From CAWDCV01 sp963728125 (lineage in GTDB: Bacteria; Actinomycetota; Actinomycetes; CAWDCV01): a stretch of DNA of 64,000 nucleotides. The notes beneath the pieces were generated by a model, which worked only from the letters and a program-made list of their open reading frames with translations, was not told where the DNA came from and did no database searches. Numbering within the stretch: the first letter of the stretch is position 1; every line of letters begins with the position of its first letter. The position numbers and the translations under genes were made by a program. The DNA is taken from NCBI GenBank assembly GCA_963728125.1, contig CAVSIZ010000010.1, positions 220,952-284,951 on the forward strand, written 5' to 3'. This document shows, in pieces, positions 17,345 through 26,351 of the stretch.

Positions 17345-17733
17345 CGACCGTGGCGACGCACATGGACCGGCTCGAAGCAATTGTGGACCGGCTCCCTGAG
17401 GCCGAGCGGGTGGACATCGCGGAGTGGGGCGACCACCCCACGTTCCGGGTGCGTGGCAAGAACTTCGTCTTCAGCGCCGTCGATGCGTCCGGGCTGAGCT
17501 TCAAGCTGTCCAAGGACGAGGCTGCCGCCGTCGTCGCTACGGACGACGCGGCCTCGCCGGGGGGATACGGCCTCGGTCGCCACGGCTGGGTCAACCTCCA
17601 GCTGCCGGCTGACGTCGACGAGGAGCGGTGGCGCCAGGTCGAGGAGTGGGTGCGCACCTCCTACACGCTCGTGGCACCCAAGACGCTGGCCCGCGCCGTG
17701 CTCGCTGAGGACGAGCCCTCCGGCAGCCGGTGA
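17341..17733 (+). CDS. MmcQ/YjbR family protein
   Basis: A 130-residue MmcQ/YjbR-fold protein (VDIAEWGDHPTFRVRGKNFVF, GRHGWVNLQLP, WVRTSYTLVAPK). The family has a CyaY-like fold and is often annotated as DNA-binding on weak grounds, so no specific function can be stated. The GTG start overlaps the crtA-like stop by GTGA, so the two are probably co-translated. ATG 17362 is an alternative start. Confidence 0.82.
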   Translation: MTTVATHMDRLEAIVDRLPEAERVDIAEWGDHPTFRVRGKNFVFSAVDASGLSFKLSKDEAAAVVATDDAASPGGYGLGRHGWVNLQLPADVDEERWRQVEEWVRTSYTLVAPKTLARAVLAEDEPSGSR

Positions 17734-17797
17734 CGATTCTGTCGGTGCCCCTCCGTACGGTGTCGAGCCGACAGCATCGACCACCTGGAGGCCCAAC

Positions 17798-18190
17798 GTG
17801 AGCGTGCACATCGACGCGATCGGCATCGTCGTCACTGACATGAAGCAGGCCATCGCGTTCTACGAGCGGCTTGGCTGCTCGTTCCCGGCCGATGCAGCCG
17901 ACGCTCCGCATGCCGAGAGCGATCTCGGCGGTGTGCGCCTCATGCTCGACAGCGCAGCGTCGCTGCAGGAGATGGGACTGCTGGACGGCGACGGTTCCGG
18001 CGGCGATGGCAACGTCGCGCTCGCCGCCCGCTGCGACTCACCCGAGGAAGTCGACCGGTTGTACGAGGAGATGGCTGCCGACGGGTTCGGTCATGTCGTC
18101 CCCAAGGATGCGCCCTGGGGGCAGCGGTACGCGACGCTGGCAGACCCCGACGGCACGCACGTCGACCTCTACGCGGAGCTGGGCCGCTAG
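17798..18190 (+). CDS. VOC (glyoxalase/bleomycin resistance) family protein
   Basis: A 130-residue single-domain VOC protein (DAIGIVVTDMKQAIAFYERLG to YATLADPDGTHVDLYAEL). Family members bind a metal and a small molecule, and include lyases, dioxygenases and drug-sequestering proteins. Start GTG 17798 has CTGGAGG upstream. No specific substrate is evident. Confidence 0.85.
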   Translation: MSVHIDAIGIVVTDMKQAIAFYERLGCSFPADAADAPHAESDLGGVRLMLDSAASLQEMGLLDGDGSGGDGNVALAARCDSPEEVDRLYEEMAADGFGHVVPKDAPWGQRYATLADPDGTHVDLYAELGR

Positions 18191-18193
18191 GAC

Positions 18194-18235
18194 GCGTCGC
18201 CTCCGCCGTAAGAAGCGTCGCCTCCGCCGTAAGAA
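18194..18235. repeat. 21-bp perfect tandem duplication
   Basis: GCGTCGCCTCCGCCGTAAGA plus one further A is repeated exactly at 18194-18214 and 18215-18235, just after the VOC stop. In one plus-strand frame it would encode RRLRRKK twice, but no convincing gene covers it. Confidence 0.75.
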
Positions 18236-18323
18236 GGGGTCGAAGACCAGGCTCCCGGGGAAGGTGCAGGCGAGTGCGCCTCGCGCACGATCTCGTCATT
18301 GCGACGGGATGTGAGGAGAGCGC

Positions 18324-18686
18324 GTGAATCAGCTCAGCAGTTCGGTGACCGACTCGGGCGCGGCTGTCGCCTGGCTGATCGTGGTCTACATCGTGCTGGC
18401 CGCGGCGGTGGTGCTGTTCGTCGCGGGCGTCATCTCGGTGGCTCGGGCGCCGGGCCTGACCTCGATGGCGCGGGCGGTGTGGATCCTCGCGCTGCTCGTC
18501 TTTCCGCTGCTGGGCTCGCTGGTGTGGTTCACCGTCGGCCGCCGCTACGCGCTCAGCCAGGAGATCGTGGTCCGAGTCACGACCGCCTTCTTCGAGCGTC
18601 ACCTGCGCCATCGCAGCGAGCCCATCCTTGACATCCCGACCGACTACTACGCCGAGCTCGAGGACCGCACCGATACGATCGGCTGA
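18324..18686 (+). CDS. PLDc_N domain small membrane protein
   Basis: A 120-residue protein with two transmembrane helices (about residues 15-40 and 50-72) and the GSLVWFTVGR motif of the PLDc_N domain, the membrane anchor found in cardiolipin synthases. There is no phospholipase D catalytic domain, so it is a stand-alone anchor of unknown role. Start GTG 18324 has GAGGAGAG upstream. Its stop and the cruF ATG share one base (TGATG). Confidence 0.78.
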   Translation: MNQLSSSVTDSGAAVAWLIVVYIVLAAAVVLFVAGVISVARAPGLTSMARAVWILALLVFPLLGSLVWFTVGRRYALSQEIVVRVTTAFFERHLRHRSEPILDIPTDYYAELEDRTDTIG

Positions 18687-19489
18687 TGTCGGTCGGGGCG
18701 CACGGAGCGCTCCGTTCCGACCCCATCGACGAGCGCGTCAGCCGCTTACACCGCGTGCCGTTCGTCCTTGCGTTAGCGGCGATCGGCTGTCAGATCGCGT
18801 ACCCGCTGGCGTCTGATGATGCATTGCGCGCGCGACTCACAGTAGGCACCGTGATCGTGTTCTTCCTCGCGGTGGTGTCGTCGGCGGCCGTCGCGCACGG
18901 CATCCGGACGGCACTGGTGCTCGTCGGCGTTGCCGGCGGCGCTGGGTTCATCGCCGAGGCCATCGGGGTGGCGACCGATTTCCCGTTCGGCAGCTACGTG
19001 TACGACGACGCCCTCGGGCCTGCCGTCCTCGGCGTCCCGCTGGTGATCCCACTCGCGTGGACGATGATGGCGTACCCCGCGCTGCTGGTTGGCCGCCGTC
19101 TCACCCGCCGGTACGTGCCGATCGTCGGCGGCTGGGCGCTCGCGTCCTGGGACGTGTTCCTCGATCCGCAAATGGTGGCCGCCGGATTCTGGCGCTGGGA
19201 GGACGTGGGCACTGAGCTGCCCGGCGTTCCCGGCATCCCGGTGACCAACTTCCTGGGCTGGGCGATGGTCTCCGTCCTCGTCGTGGGACTACTCCACGTG
19301 CTGATTCCGCGCCATGTCACCCGCAGCGATGAGACCGTCCCGGCGCTGCTGTACCTGTGGACGTTCGCCTCCCAGGTCCTCGCGAACGCCGTGTTCTTCG
19401 GGCGGCCCTGGGTCGCGCTCGTCGGCGGGGTCGCGATGGGTGTGGTGGCGGTGCCGTACGCACTCGCCTTCTGGCGTCACCGGACATGA
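18686..19489 (+). CDS. cruF: carotenoid 1',2'-hydratase (CruF-like)
   Basis: A 267-residue polytopic membrane protein of the CruF family (DUF422). CruF adds water across the C-1',2' double bond of the open psi end of carotenoids such as gamma-carotene. Conserved segments include FIAEAIGVATDFPFGSYVY, GGWALASWDVFLDPQMVAAGFWRW and the PVTNFLGW-like turn. ATGA overlap with the next gene couples it to a glycosyltransferase, matching the known CruF-CruG pair. Confidence 0.85.
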   Translation: MSVGAHGALRSDPIDERVSRLHRVPFVLALAAIGCQIAYPLASDDALRARLTVGTVIVFFLAVVSSAAVAHGIRTALVLVGVAGGAGFIAEAIGVATDFPFGSYVYDDALGPAVLGVPLVIPLAWTMMAYPALLVGRRLTRRYVPIVGGWALASWDVFLDPQMVAAGFWRWEDVGTELPGVPGIPVTNFLGWAMVSVLVVGLLHVLIPRHVTRSDETVPALLYLWTFASQVLANAVFFGRPWVALVGGVAMGVVAVPYALAFWRHRT

Positions 19490-20592
19490 ACAGACTGCTC
19501 GACGGCCTGGTCAGACTCGGCACAGCGGGCGCGATCCTCGCCACCGCGCACACCATCTACAACCTGCATCGGTTACGGCGACCTCCGGTCGATCCCCCAC
19601 CGGCTCACGAGCCTGTCTCGGTGCTGCTGCCCGTGCGAGACGAGGCTCACCGAGTCGAAGCGTGCCTGCGGACCCTGATGACGCAGCGCGGGGTGGCGGA
19701 CCTCGAGATCCTCGTCTTGGACGACCAGTCGAGCGACGCGACCCTCGACATCGCGCGGGCCACGGCGGGGGATGATCCGCGGGTCCGGATCTGGAGCGGC
19801 GATCCCCTTCCGGCTGGATGGCTTGGCAAGCCGCACGCCTGCCACCAGTTGGCGACCGCCGCCCGCGGCTCGGTGTTCGTGTTCGTGGACGCCGATGTCC
19901 TGTTGGGACCCGACGCAGTCGCAGCGACTGTCTCGTTGCTGCGCACGGCCGGGCTCGACCTGGTCTGTCCCTACCCGCGTCAGCTCGCCGAGGCGATGGG
20001 TCCGCGCCTGATCCAGCCGTTGCTGCAGTGGTCGTGGCTGACGTTCCTGCCGCTGAGGCTGGCCGAGCGCTCCCCTCGTCCGTCGCTCACCGCCGCGAAT
20101 GGGCAGCTCCTGGCGGTCGACGCCGGGACGTACGTGCGCTGCGGCGGTCATGCCGCCGTCCGGGCGGACGTGCTGGAGGACATCGGTCTGCTCCGCGCGA
20201 TCAAGGCCGTCGGCGGGCGAGGCGCTGTGGCCGACGGCACATCGATCGCCACCTGCCGCATGTACGACGACTGGCCCTCGACTCGCGACGGCTACACCAA
20301 GTCGTTGTGGGCCGCATTCGGCTCTCCTGCCGGCGCCGCCGCCGTCGTGACACTGCTTGTCGCCTGCTATGTCGCGCCGCCGGTCGCAGCACTACGCGGA
20401 TCCCGGATCGGGGCGGCCGGCTATGCCGCCGCTGTGCTCGGTCGCGTGCTCGTCGCACGCCGCGTGGGAGGCCGGCCGTGGCCCGACTCGCTCGCGCATC
20501 CGATCTCGATTGGCACCTTCGGATGGCTGACCGCGCAGTCATGGTGGCGACGGCAAAATCACCGGCTGACATGGAAGGGCCGCGCTCTGTAA
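19486..20592 (+). CDS. cruG: carotenoid-associated family 2 glycosyltransferase (CruG-like)
   Basis: A 368-residue GT2-type enzyme. The nucleotide-sugar binding fold begins at PVSVLLPVRDEA, with DDQSSDAT and the DxD-like VFVDADVLLG. Membrane helices occupy the last 100 residues. In the CruF-CruG pair the second enzyme transfers a sugar to the new 1'-hydroxyl of the carotenoid. The start overlaps the cruF stop by ATGA. The donor sugar is not predictable. Confidence 0.82.
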   Translation: MNRLLDGLVRLGTAGAILATAHTIYNLHRLRRPPVDPPPAHEPVSVLLPVRDEAHRVEACLRTLMTQRGVADLEILVLDDQSSDATLDIARATAGDDPRVRIWSGDPLPAGWLGKPHACHQLATAARGSVFVFVDADVLLGPDAVAATVSLLRTAGLDLVCPYPRQLAEAMGPRLIQPLLQWSWLTFLPLRLAERSPRPSLTAANGQLLAVDAGTYVRCGGHAAVRADVLEDIGLLRAIKAVGGRGAVADGTSIATCRMYDDWPSTRDGYTKSLWAAFGSPAGAAAVVTLLVACYVAPPVAALRGSRIGAAGYAAAVLGRVLVARRVGGRPWPDSLAHPISIGTFGWLTAQSWWRRQNHRLTWKGRAL

Positions 20593-20602
20593 CGTTTTGG
20601 TC

Positions 20603-22006
20603 ATGACCGACGCGCACGTCGAGGCGATCCTCGCCCGGCTGCGCCCGATGGTCGAGGACCGGCCGGTCATCCTCGCCGGCGGCCCGCTTGCCGGCATGGC
20701 GCCCCGACTGAACGCCGTGCGCATCCTCGGCGCTCGGCGGCCCCTGTGCGTGGCGTTCGGACTCGGGACGGGTCCGCTGCCTTCCGAGGAGGAAGCCGAG
20801 CGCTTCGTCGTACCGCAGCAGGAACAGCCGCTGCTCGAGTCGATCTACGAGGAGATGCGACTGCTCGCCGACCCGCCGCCCGACCTTCGCGCCGCACTGG
20901 ACGCGTACGACCCGCAGTGCCAGGCGGTCGTCCTCGCCGGTCCCTTCATGACGTCGGGTGACCTCGCTGGCCGCCCGGTGCTCGATGGTCGGCGGCCCGC
21001 CTGGGAGGCGCTCGAGGACAAGACCCAGTCGGAGGCGCTGTGGGACGGCGCCGGCATCGAGCGCGCGCCCAGCCTGGTCGTACCAGCGACCGAGTCACGG
21101 CTGCGAACCGCAGCTCGAGAGCTCGACAGGGGCGACGGCACGGTCTGGGCGGGCGACGCTCGGGAAGGCTTCAACGGTGGGTCGGAGTTCGTCCGCCACG
21201 TGGTGAACTCCGCTGACGAGTCCGCGGCCGTCGACTTCTTCACCGCGCACTGCGATCGCGTCCGAGTGATGCCGTTCCTCGACGGCATCCCGACCAGCAT
21301 CCACGGCCTGGTGTTTCCGGACGGCGTCGCTGTGTTCCGGCCAGTCGAGATGGTGATCCTGCGCCGGCCGTCGGACGGGCCGAGCGGATTCGTCGTCGGC
21401 GGCCTGTCAACCTGGTGGGATCCGCCGCCCGCCGACCGCGAGGAGATGCGCGCCAGCGCGCGCCGGGTCGGCCACTACCTGCGGGACACGGTGGACTACC
21501 GCGGCGGGTTCAGCCTCGACGGCATCCTGACCCGCGATGGGTTCCGCCCCACCGAGGTGAATCCCCGCTTCTCGTCCGGGCTGGTGACACTCGTCCGCAG
21601 TCTGCCCGACCTGCCGCTCATCGCCATCCAGTGCGCGCTGGTGTCGGAAGCCGATCCTGGCGTCACCGCGGACGAGCTGGAAGGTCTCGTCGTCAGCGCG
21701 GCCGACAAGCGGCGGTACGGCGCCGCCGCGACCCTGACGACCGCCGTTCATCCACGAGAGACCGACGCGCGCCGCGTGGTTCTCGACGGCCAGCGCTACC
21801 GAGTGGCGCGGGACGGCGAGCCCGACCACGGCACGCTCTCGCTCGGACCCTCGGCGGTGGGCGGCCTGGTCCGACTCGACCCTGACCCGGCGCAGCTGCG
21901 CCCGGGCACGTCCCTTGCGCCGTACGCGGTCGCCGCTTTCGCGCTTGCCGACGAGATCTGGGGTACGGCAATCGGCCCGGCGCTTCCGGCTCCTTCGCTG
22001 CGCTAA
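20603..22006 (+). CDS. uncharacterised ATP-grasp domain protein
   Basis: A 467-residue protein whose C-terminal half has ATP-grasp features: FRPVEMVILRRP, YRGGFSLDGILTRDGF and TEVNPRFSSGLV, the usual Mg-binding Asn/Arg region. ATP-grasp enzymes activate a carboxylate for ligation, commonly to an amine. No named subfamily is recognised. TAACGT at 20590-20595 lies 7 bases before ATG 20603 and overlaps the preceding stop, suggesting a leaderless transcript. It separates the CruG-like gene from the CrtD-like gene, so a role in carotenoid tailoring is possible but unproven. Confidence 0.75.
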   Translation: MTDAHVEAILARLRPMVEDRPVILAGGPLAGMAPRLNAVRILGARRPLCVAFGLGTGPLPSEEEAERFVVPQQEQPLLESIYEEMRLLADPPPDLRAALDAYDPQCQAVVLAGPFMTSGDLAGRPVLDGRRPAWEALEDKTQSEALWDGAGIERAPSLVVPATESRLRTAARELDRGDGTVWAGDAREGFNGGSEFVRHVVNSADESAAVDFFTAHCDRVRVMPFLDGIPTSIHGLVFPDGVAVFRPVEMVILRRPSDGPSGFVVGGLSTWWDPPPADREEMRASARRVGHYLRDTVDYRGGFSLDGILTRDGFRPTEVNPRFSSGLVTLVRSLPDLPLIAIQCALVSEADPGVTADELEGLVVSAADKRRYGAAATLTTAVHPRETDARRVVLDGQRYRVARDGEPDHGTLSLGPSAVGGLVRLDPDPAQLRPGTSLAPYAVAAFALADEIWGTAIGPALPAPSLR

Positions 22007-22042
22007 CGCAGCCTCGGCTGACACGACTTAGGCTCGCCGACC

Positions 22043-23534
22043 GTGGCACGCGTGGTCGTTGTCGGCGCCGGCATGGGCGGGCTGGCCGTCGCCGCTCGGC
22101 TGGCGCGGTTACGCCATGACGTCACCTTGCTCGAGCAAGCGCCCATCGTCGGCGGGAAGCTCGGCACCTACACGCGCGACGGCTTCACCTTCGACACCGG
22201 GCCGTCGCTGCTCACGTTGCCGGCGGTCTATCGCGACCTGTTTCGCAAGACCGGGCGCCCGCTCGAAGACGTCCTCGAGCTGACGCCGGTCGACCCGGTC
22301 GCGCGCTACCGCTTTCCCGACGGCACCTGGGTCGACGTGCCCAACGCATCCCGCCGAGCCGTCGCCGCGACATTTGGCGAAGCGTTCGGCGGCTCTGCCG
22401 GCGAGGACTGGAGCCGATTCCTCGATCGAGCGGGTCGCATCTGGCAGGCCACTCGCGGCCCGTTCCTCGAGTCACCGCTCGATGGACCCCGTGACCTGCT
22501 GCGGCAGTCGCGCCGCGTCGGCGACCTGCGCACGATCGCACCGTGGGCGACGCTGCGTGGGCTGGGTCGCCAGTACCTGCGCGACCCGCGGTTGCGCATG
22601 TTCCTCGACCGCTACGCGACGTACACCGGCTCGGATCCGCGCCGGGCGCCGGCCGCCCTGGCCGTGGTTCCGTACGTCGAGCAGACGTTCGGCGCCTGGT
22701 ACGTGCCGGGCGGACTGCGACGATTGGGCGACGCGCTCCTGACGCGCTGCCAGGACCGCGGCGTACGGGTGTGCACAGGTGCCGAGGTCGTCGAGGTGAC
22801 GCTGTCCGGCGGCGCGCGTCGACGGGGTGGCGCTCGTCGACGGCTCCCGGATCGACGCCGACGTCGTGGTGTCCGACGCGGACGCGACGCATCTGTATCG
22901 CGACCTGGTGACCTCACCGCTGGCAAGCGCTGCCCGCGGCCGGTTGCGGCGCGCTACCCCGTCGCTGTCCGGCTTCGTGCTGCTGCTGGCCCTCAACGGA
23001 AGGACGCCGGGGCTGCGCCATCACACGGTGCTGTTTCCCGAGGACTACGACGCGGAGTTCAACGCCATCTTCGGCCGCGCGGCATCGCCGGTCGACGAGC
23101 CGACGGTGTACGTCGCGGCGCCTGACGACTCGGCGCTGCGTCCCGATGACGCGTGCGAGGCATGGTTCGTGCTGGTGAATGCGCCACGCCACGGTTCCGG
23201 TCCCGGATGCGTCGACTGGAATGCGGCGGGTCTGCGCGATTCGTACGCCGATCGCATCCTCGCGGTGATGGCACGTCGCGGACTGGACGTCCGCGACCGG
23301 GTGCGGTGGCGCGAGATCCGTACTCCGGCCGACCTCGAACGCCTGACGCGCTCGCCGGGCGGCGCGATCTACGGCACGTCGTCCAACGGGGCGCGGGCGG
23401 CGTTCCTGCGCCCCGCGAACAGGTCACCGGTGCCCGGGCTGTTCCTGGTCGGCGGCTCGGCGCATCCAGGCGGCGGACTGCCGCTCGTGGGCCTGTCCGC
23501 CGCGATCGTCGCCGACCTCATCGGCCGCGCCTGA
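22043..23534 (+). pseudogene. crtD: CrtI/CrtD-type carotenoid desaturase, one frame break
   Basis: An FAD-dependent phytoene-desaturase-family protein. The dinucleotide-binding N-terminus is VVVVGAGMGGLAVAARLARL with GGKLGTYTRDGF, and the C-terminal GLFLVGGSAHPGGGLPLVGLSA closes the FAD site. The frame changes inside GGCGGCGCGCG at 22808-22818. The total length of 1492 bases implies one extra base. With cruF and a CruG-like gene nearby, a CrtD-type 3',4'-desaturase is the favoured role; a second CrtI is the alternative. TAGGCT lies 8 bases before the GTG, which suggests a leaderless start. The break may be a sequence error. Confidence 0.8.
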
Positions 23535-23549
23535 GTGAGCCCCAAAGGT

Positions 23550-23626
23550 CGCAACGATCATGGAGCGATCCCAGGAAACGCCGTCAGGAAGCGCGCATTG
23601 CGGTGGATCCGCCCATGATCGTTGCG
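23550..23626. repeat. intergenic inverted repeat (CGCAACGATCATGG arms)
   Basis: CGCAACGATCATGG at 23550-23563 is repeated in perfect inverse at 23613-23626, with a 49-base spacer. It sits between the convergent crtD-like and VOC genes. It could act as a terminator or be a dispersed repeat; a related element flanks the other side of the VOC gene. Confidence 0.75.
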
Positions 23627-23637
23627 GTGTGACGCGA

Positions 23638-24057
23638 TCAGCCGCTCTGGAGCTCCTCGAAGATCGTGATCTGCAGATCTGCTGGCGCCGACAGCCGCGA
23701 GTTGAGCGACTGCCACGGCGTCACGGTCGGTGCCGCGATCAGCTCCGCACCGCCCGACACCAGGGCCTCGGTCGTCGCCCGAGCGTCAGCCACCTCGAAT
23801 GCCACGCGCAGTCGCGGACTTACCCGCCGTCCGACTTCGACGTCGTCGATCATCGCGACCTGAGCGGGATTGGACAGCTCGAGGGTGGCCCGGCCGACGT
23901 CGAGGATGGTCACCTTCTCGCCCTCGTCGCCGTGGACGACGAGCTCCTCGCGGGCGCCGAGGACGTCGCGGTAGAAGGCCACCGCCTCGTCGTAGTCGGC
24001 CGTCTCCACGACGAGCCGCATCTGCAGCACCCGCCCCGCCGACTCTGCTGACTCCAT
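23638..24057 (-). CDS. VOC (glyoxalase) family protein
   Basis: A 139-residue VOC protein (MRLVVETADYDEAVAFYRDVLGA, VTILDVGRATLELSNPAQV, TPWQSLNSRLSAPADLQITIFEEL). GGAGG lies about 10 bases before ATG 24057. Substrate unknown. The gene is bracketed by two related inverted repeats (23550-23626 and 24069-24134). Confidence 0.85.
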   Translation of the reverse strand: MESAESAGRVLQMRLVVETADYDEAVAFYRDVLGAREELVVHGDEGEKVTILDVGRATLELSNPAQVAMIDDVEVGRRVSPRLRVAFEVADARATTEALVSGGAELIAAPTVTPWQSLNSRLSAPADLQITIFEELQSG

Positions 24058-24068
24058 GCCCCACCTCC

Positions 24069-24134
24069 GCAACGATCATGAGCCCTACTTGCACGACACC
24101 CCGCGCCGAGCTCCGATTTGCTCGTGATCGTTGC
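24069..24134. repeat. intergenic inverted repeat (GCAACGATCATGAG arms)
   Basis: GCAACGATCATGAG at 24069-24082 and CTCGTGATCGTTGC at 24121-24134 are inverted with one mismatch and a 38-base spacer. The core is the same as in the element at 23550-23626. It lies between two minus-strand genes and may terminate the upstream transcript. Confidence 0.72.
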
Positions 24135-24146
24135 AGGAGGAGGCTG

Positions 24147-24809
24147 CTAGCGGAGGAGGCGGCGGACGACGACGAGGAGCTGGGTGAAGCCGACGACGCC
24201 GAGCCCGATCCAGGCGGCCGCGGCAGCCGTCGCAGCCTCGTCCGCGTACGCAGGGAACAGCCCGCCGGCGAGCAGGAACATCGCGGTGACCGTCACCCGG
24301 GTCGGCCGCTCCCAGATGGTGACGACGCCGATCTCTCCCATGCCGGCGTTGCCCGCCCGTGCGCGCAGGTACTCCTGCAGCAGCATCAGCACCCCACCGA
24401 CGACGCACAGCGCCGCCGGTGCACCGACTACCCACAACGCCACCAGGTAGAGCGCGTCCGACACCCGGTCGACCACTGAGTCAAGGACGTACCCGAACCG
24501 TGTCGCCCGGTCGGTGAGTACGGCCACGGCACCGTCGATGTTGTCGGCCACCCCGCTCACGGCGGTGATCACCGCGGCGAGCAACAGCCAGCGCCCCTCC
24601 TGCGCGGCGACAAGGACGAGCAGCGCGCTGATCAGCAGACCGCCGAGCGTCAAGACGTCCGGAGGTACGCGCGCCAGCGCGAACGGCCGGGCGAGGACAT
24701 ACGTCATCCCCAGGTATCCCGAGATGAGGCGCGACGCGCGCGGGTCGAAGTCGCCATGCAACGTCGACCACCGGGCCAGGTAGCCCTCCCGATCGGGGAG
24801 AACCGTCAC
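24147..24809 (-). CDS. CDP-alcohol phosphatidyltransferase family protein
   Basis: A 220-residue integral membrane enzyme of the CDP-alcohol phosphatidyltransferase family, which makes phospholipid head groups from CDP-diacylglycerol. The catalytic DxxDG...G...D...D pattern is present as DNIDGAVAVL...FGYVLDSVVDR. The usual Arg after DGxxA is Val. About six helices are predicted. Its product cannot be named. GTG 24809 overlaps the stop of the SIMPL gene. Confidence 0.82.
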   Translation of the reverse strand: MTVLPDREGYLARWSTLHGDFDPRASRLISGYLGMTYVLARPFALARVPPDVLTLGGLLISALLVLVAAQEGRWLLLAAVITAVSGVADNIDGAVAVLTDRATRFGYVLDSVVDRVSDALYLVALWVVGAPAALCVVGGVLMLLQEYLRARAGNAGMGEIGVVTIWERPTRVTVTAMFLLAGGLFPAYADEAATAAAAAWIGLGVVGFTQLLVVVRRLLR

Positions 24810-25435
24810 CGGAGCTCCCAGCGCACCTCGACCCTCACCTGGACTTCGGCCGTGCCCGGCTCGATCGGGACGGACGCCTCTGCGGCGGCCATCGCCAGCC
24901 GCCCCATCCGCGGGATGACGCCTGGTGATGACAGCGCTTCCTCGACCGATTGCACCGCACCCAGAGTCGCACCGGCGAGCTCCGCATACTGCGCCGCGCG
25001 TGCCCTGGCCTCCTCGAACGCGGCCGCCCGGGCCTGCACGTCAAGCGCTGTCGGGTCGCTGTGCTCGAACGCCACCGAGTCAAGCCGAGCGGTGTCTCCC
25101 CCGGCGCGGACGACCTCGGTGACCAGCCGTCCCGCTGCCGAGACATCGCGAACGGTGGCACGCAACCCCAGCCGGGCCGTAAATCGGGCCCGATGCGCGT
25201 CGTGATAGAGGCTCAGCCCGCCGCTGACGAGGTCGTCGGTCGCCACCCCGGCCCCCGTGAGCACGTCGCGCATCCGGGTGAGGCCAGCCGAGCAGCGGTC
25301 CAGCGCCTCCTCGGCGGACGACGCCTCCGCCTCGGCGCCGCACTGCAGGCGCAGCACGTCGGGAACGCCGGCGGCGCGCCCCACCCCGGCGACCGTGACC
25401 GAGCGGACGGGAACATCGGCGTCAGCCACGACCAC
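24806..25435 (-). CDS. SIMPL (DUF541) domain-containing protein
   Basis: A 209-residue SIMPL-domain protein (VTVAGVGRAAGVPDVLRLQC near the start, then AAFEEARARAAQYAELAGATLGAV). No signal peptide or membrane helix is seen, so it is probably cytoplasmic. Family function is poorly defined. The GTG start lies within the last codons of metF (14-base overlap), and GTG 25429 is an alternative. It appears to be the middle gene of a metF-SIMPL-phosphatidyltransferase operon. Confidence 0.8.
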   Translation of the reverse strand: MVVADADVPVRSVTVAGVGRAAGVPDVLRLQCGAEAEASSAEEALDRCSAGLTRMRDVLTGAGVATDDLVSGGLSLYHDAHRARFTARLGLRATVRDVSAAGRLVTEVVRAGGDTARLDSVAFEHSDPTALDVQARAAAFEEARARAAQYAELAGATLGAVQSVEEALSSPGVIPRMGRLAMAAAEASVPIEPGTAEVQVRVEVRWELR

Positions 25436-26339
25436 TCAGCCCCAGCCCGGAGTAGATCTCCTGCGTCGCCGTCGAACGGTTGAGCGTGATGAAGTGCAAT
25501 CCCGGTGCCCCCTCCGCGAGCAGCTTCTCGCACAGCACTGTGGCGACCTCGATTCCGATGGCTCGGACTGCCGCCGGGTCGTCAGCAACGGCGTACAAGC
25601 GCTCGGCTAGGTCGGGCGGGAACGCCGCACCGGACAGCACGGCGAAGCGCTCGATCTGCCGGATGTTCGTCACCGGCATGATCTCCGGGAGGATCGGTAC
25701 GTCACAGCCCAGCGCGGTGGCGCGGTCCCGCAACCGTAGATAGTCCTCGACGTAGAAGAACATCTGCGTGATCGCAAAGTCGGCGCCCGCCGCGACCTTC
25801 TGCGCGAAGTAGCGGGCGTCGGTGTCGTAGTCGAGCGAGCGCGGGTGCTTCTCCGGAAACGCCGCCACCCCCACGCAGAAGTCACCGGAGGCCTTGACGA
25901 GCCGGACGAGCTCCTCGGCGTACTCGAACCCCTCGGGATGGCGAACCCACTCCCCCTGCGGGTCCCCGGGCGGGTCGCCGCGCAAGGCGAGCACGTTGCG
26001 GATGCCGGCATCGGCAAACTGTCCGACGACCTGGCGCAGCTCGGCCACCGAGTGGTTGACCGCGGTGAGGTGCCCCACCGGCGTGAGTGTGGTCTCGCTC
26101 GCGATGCGGCCGACGATCTCCACAGTGCGGTCGCGGGTCGACCCGCCCGCGCCGTACGTCACCGAGACGAACGTCGGATGCAGCAATTCGAGCCGGCGCA
26201 GGGCGTCCCACAGCTGGCGCTCGCCATCCACCGACCTGGGGGGCATGAACTCGAACGAGTACGACCGCTCCCCCGATGCCAGCAGCTCACGGATGGTCGT
26301 GACGCGCTGCGGCAGCGTCGACGGGAGACCGAGAGCCAT
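25422..26339 (-). CDS. metF: 5,10-methylenetetrahydrofolate reductase
   Basis: A 305-residue FAD-dependent MetF that reduces methylene-THF to methyl-THF for methionine synthesis. Visible landmarks are the catalytic-Glu region SFEFMPPRS, TYGAGGSTRDRT, ALRGDPPGDP and FAITQMFFYVEDY. TAGCCT on the minus strand (complement of 26346-26351) lies 6 bases before the ATG, consistent with a leaderless promoter. Divergent from crtE across 55 bases. Confidence 0.95.
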   Translation of the reverse strand: MALGLPSTLPQRVTTIRELLASGERSYSFEFMPPRSVDGERQLWDALRRLELLHPTFVSVTYGAGGSTRDRTVEIVGRIASETTLTPVGHLTAVNHSVAELRQVVGQFADAGIRNVLALRGDPPGDPQGEWVRHPEGFEYAEELVRLVKASGDFCVGVAAFPEKHPRSLDYDTDARYFAQKVAAGADFAITQMFFYVEDYLRLRDRATALGCDVPILPEIMPVTNIRQIERFAVLSGAAFPPDLAERLYAVADDPAAVRAIGIEVATVLCEKLLAEGAPGLHFITLNRSTATQEIYSGLGLSGRG

Positions 26340-26351
26340 ACCGAAAGGCTA

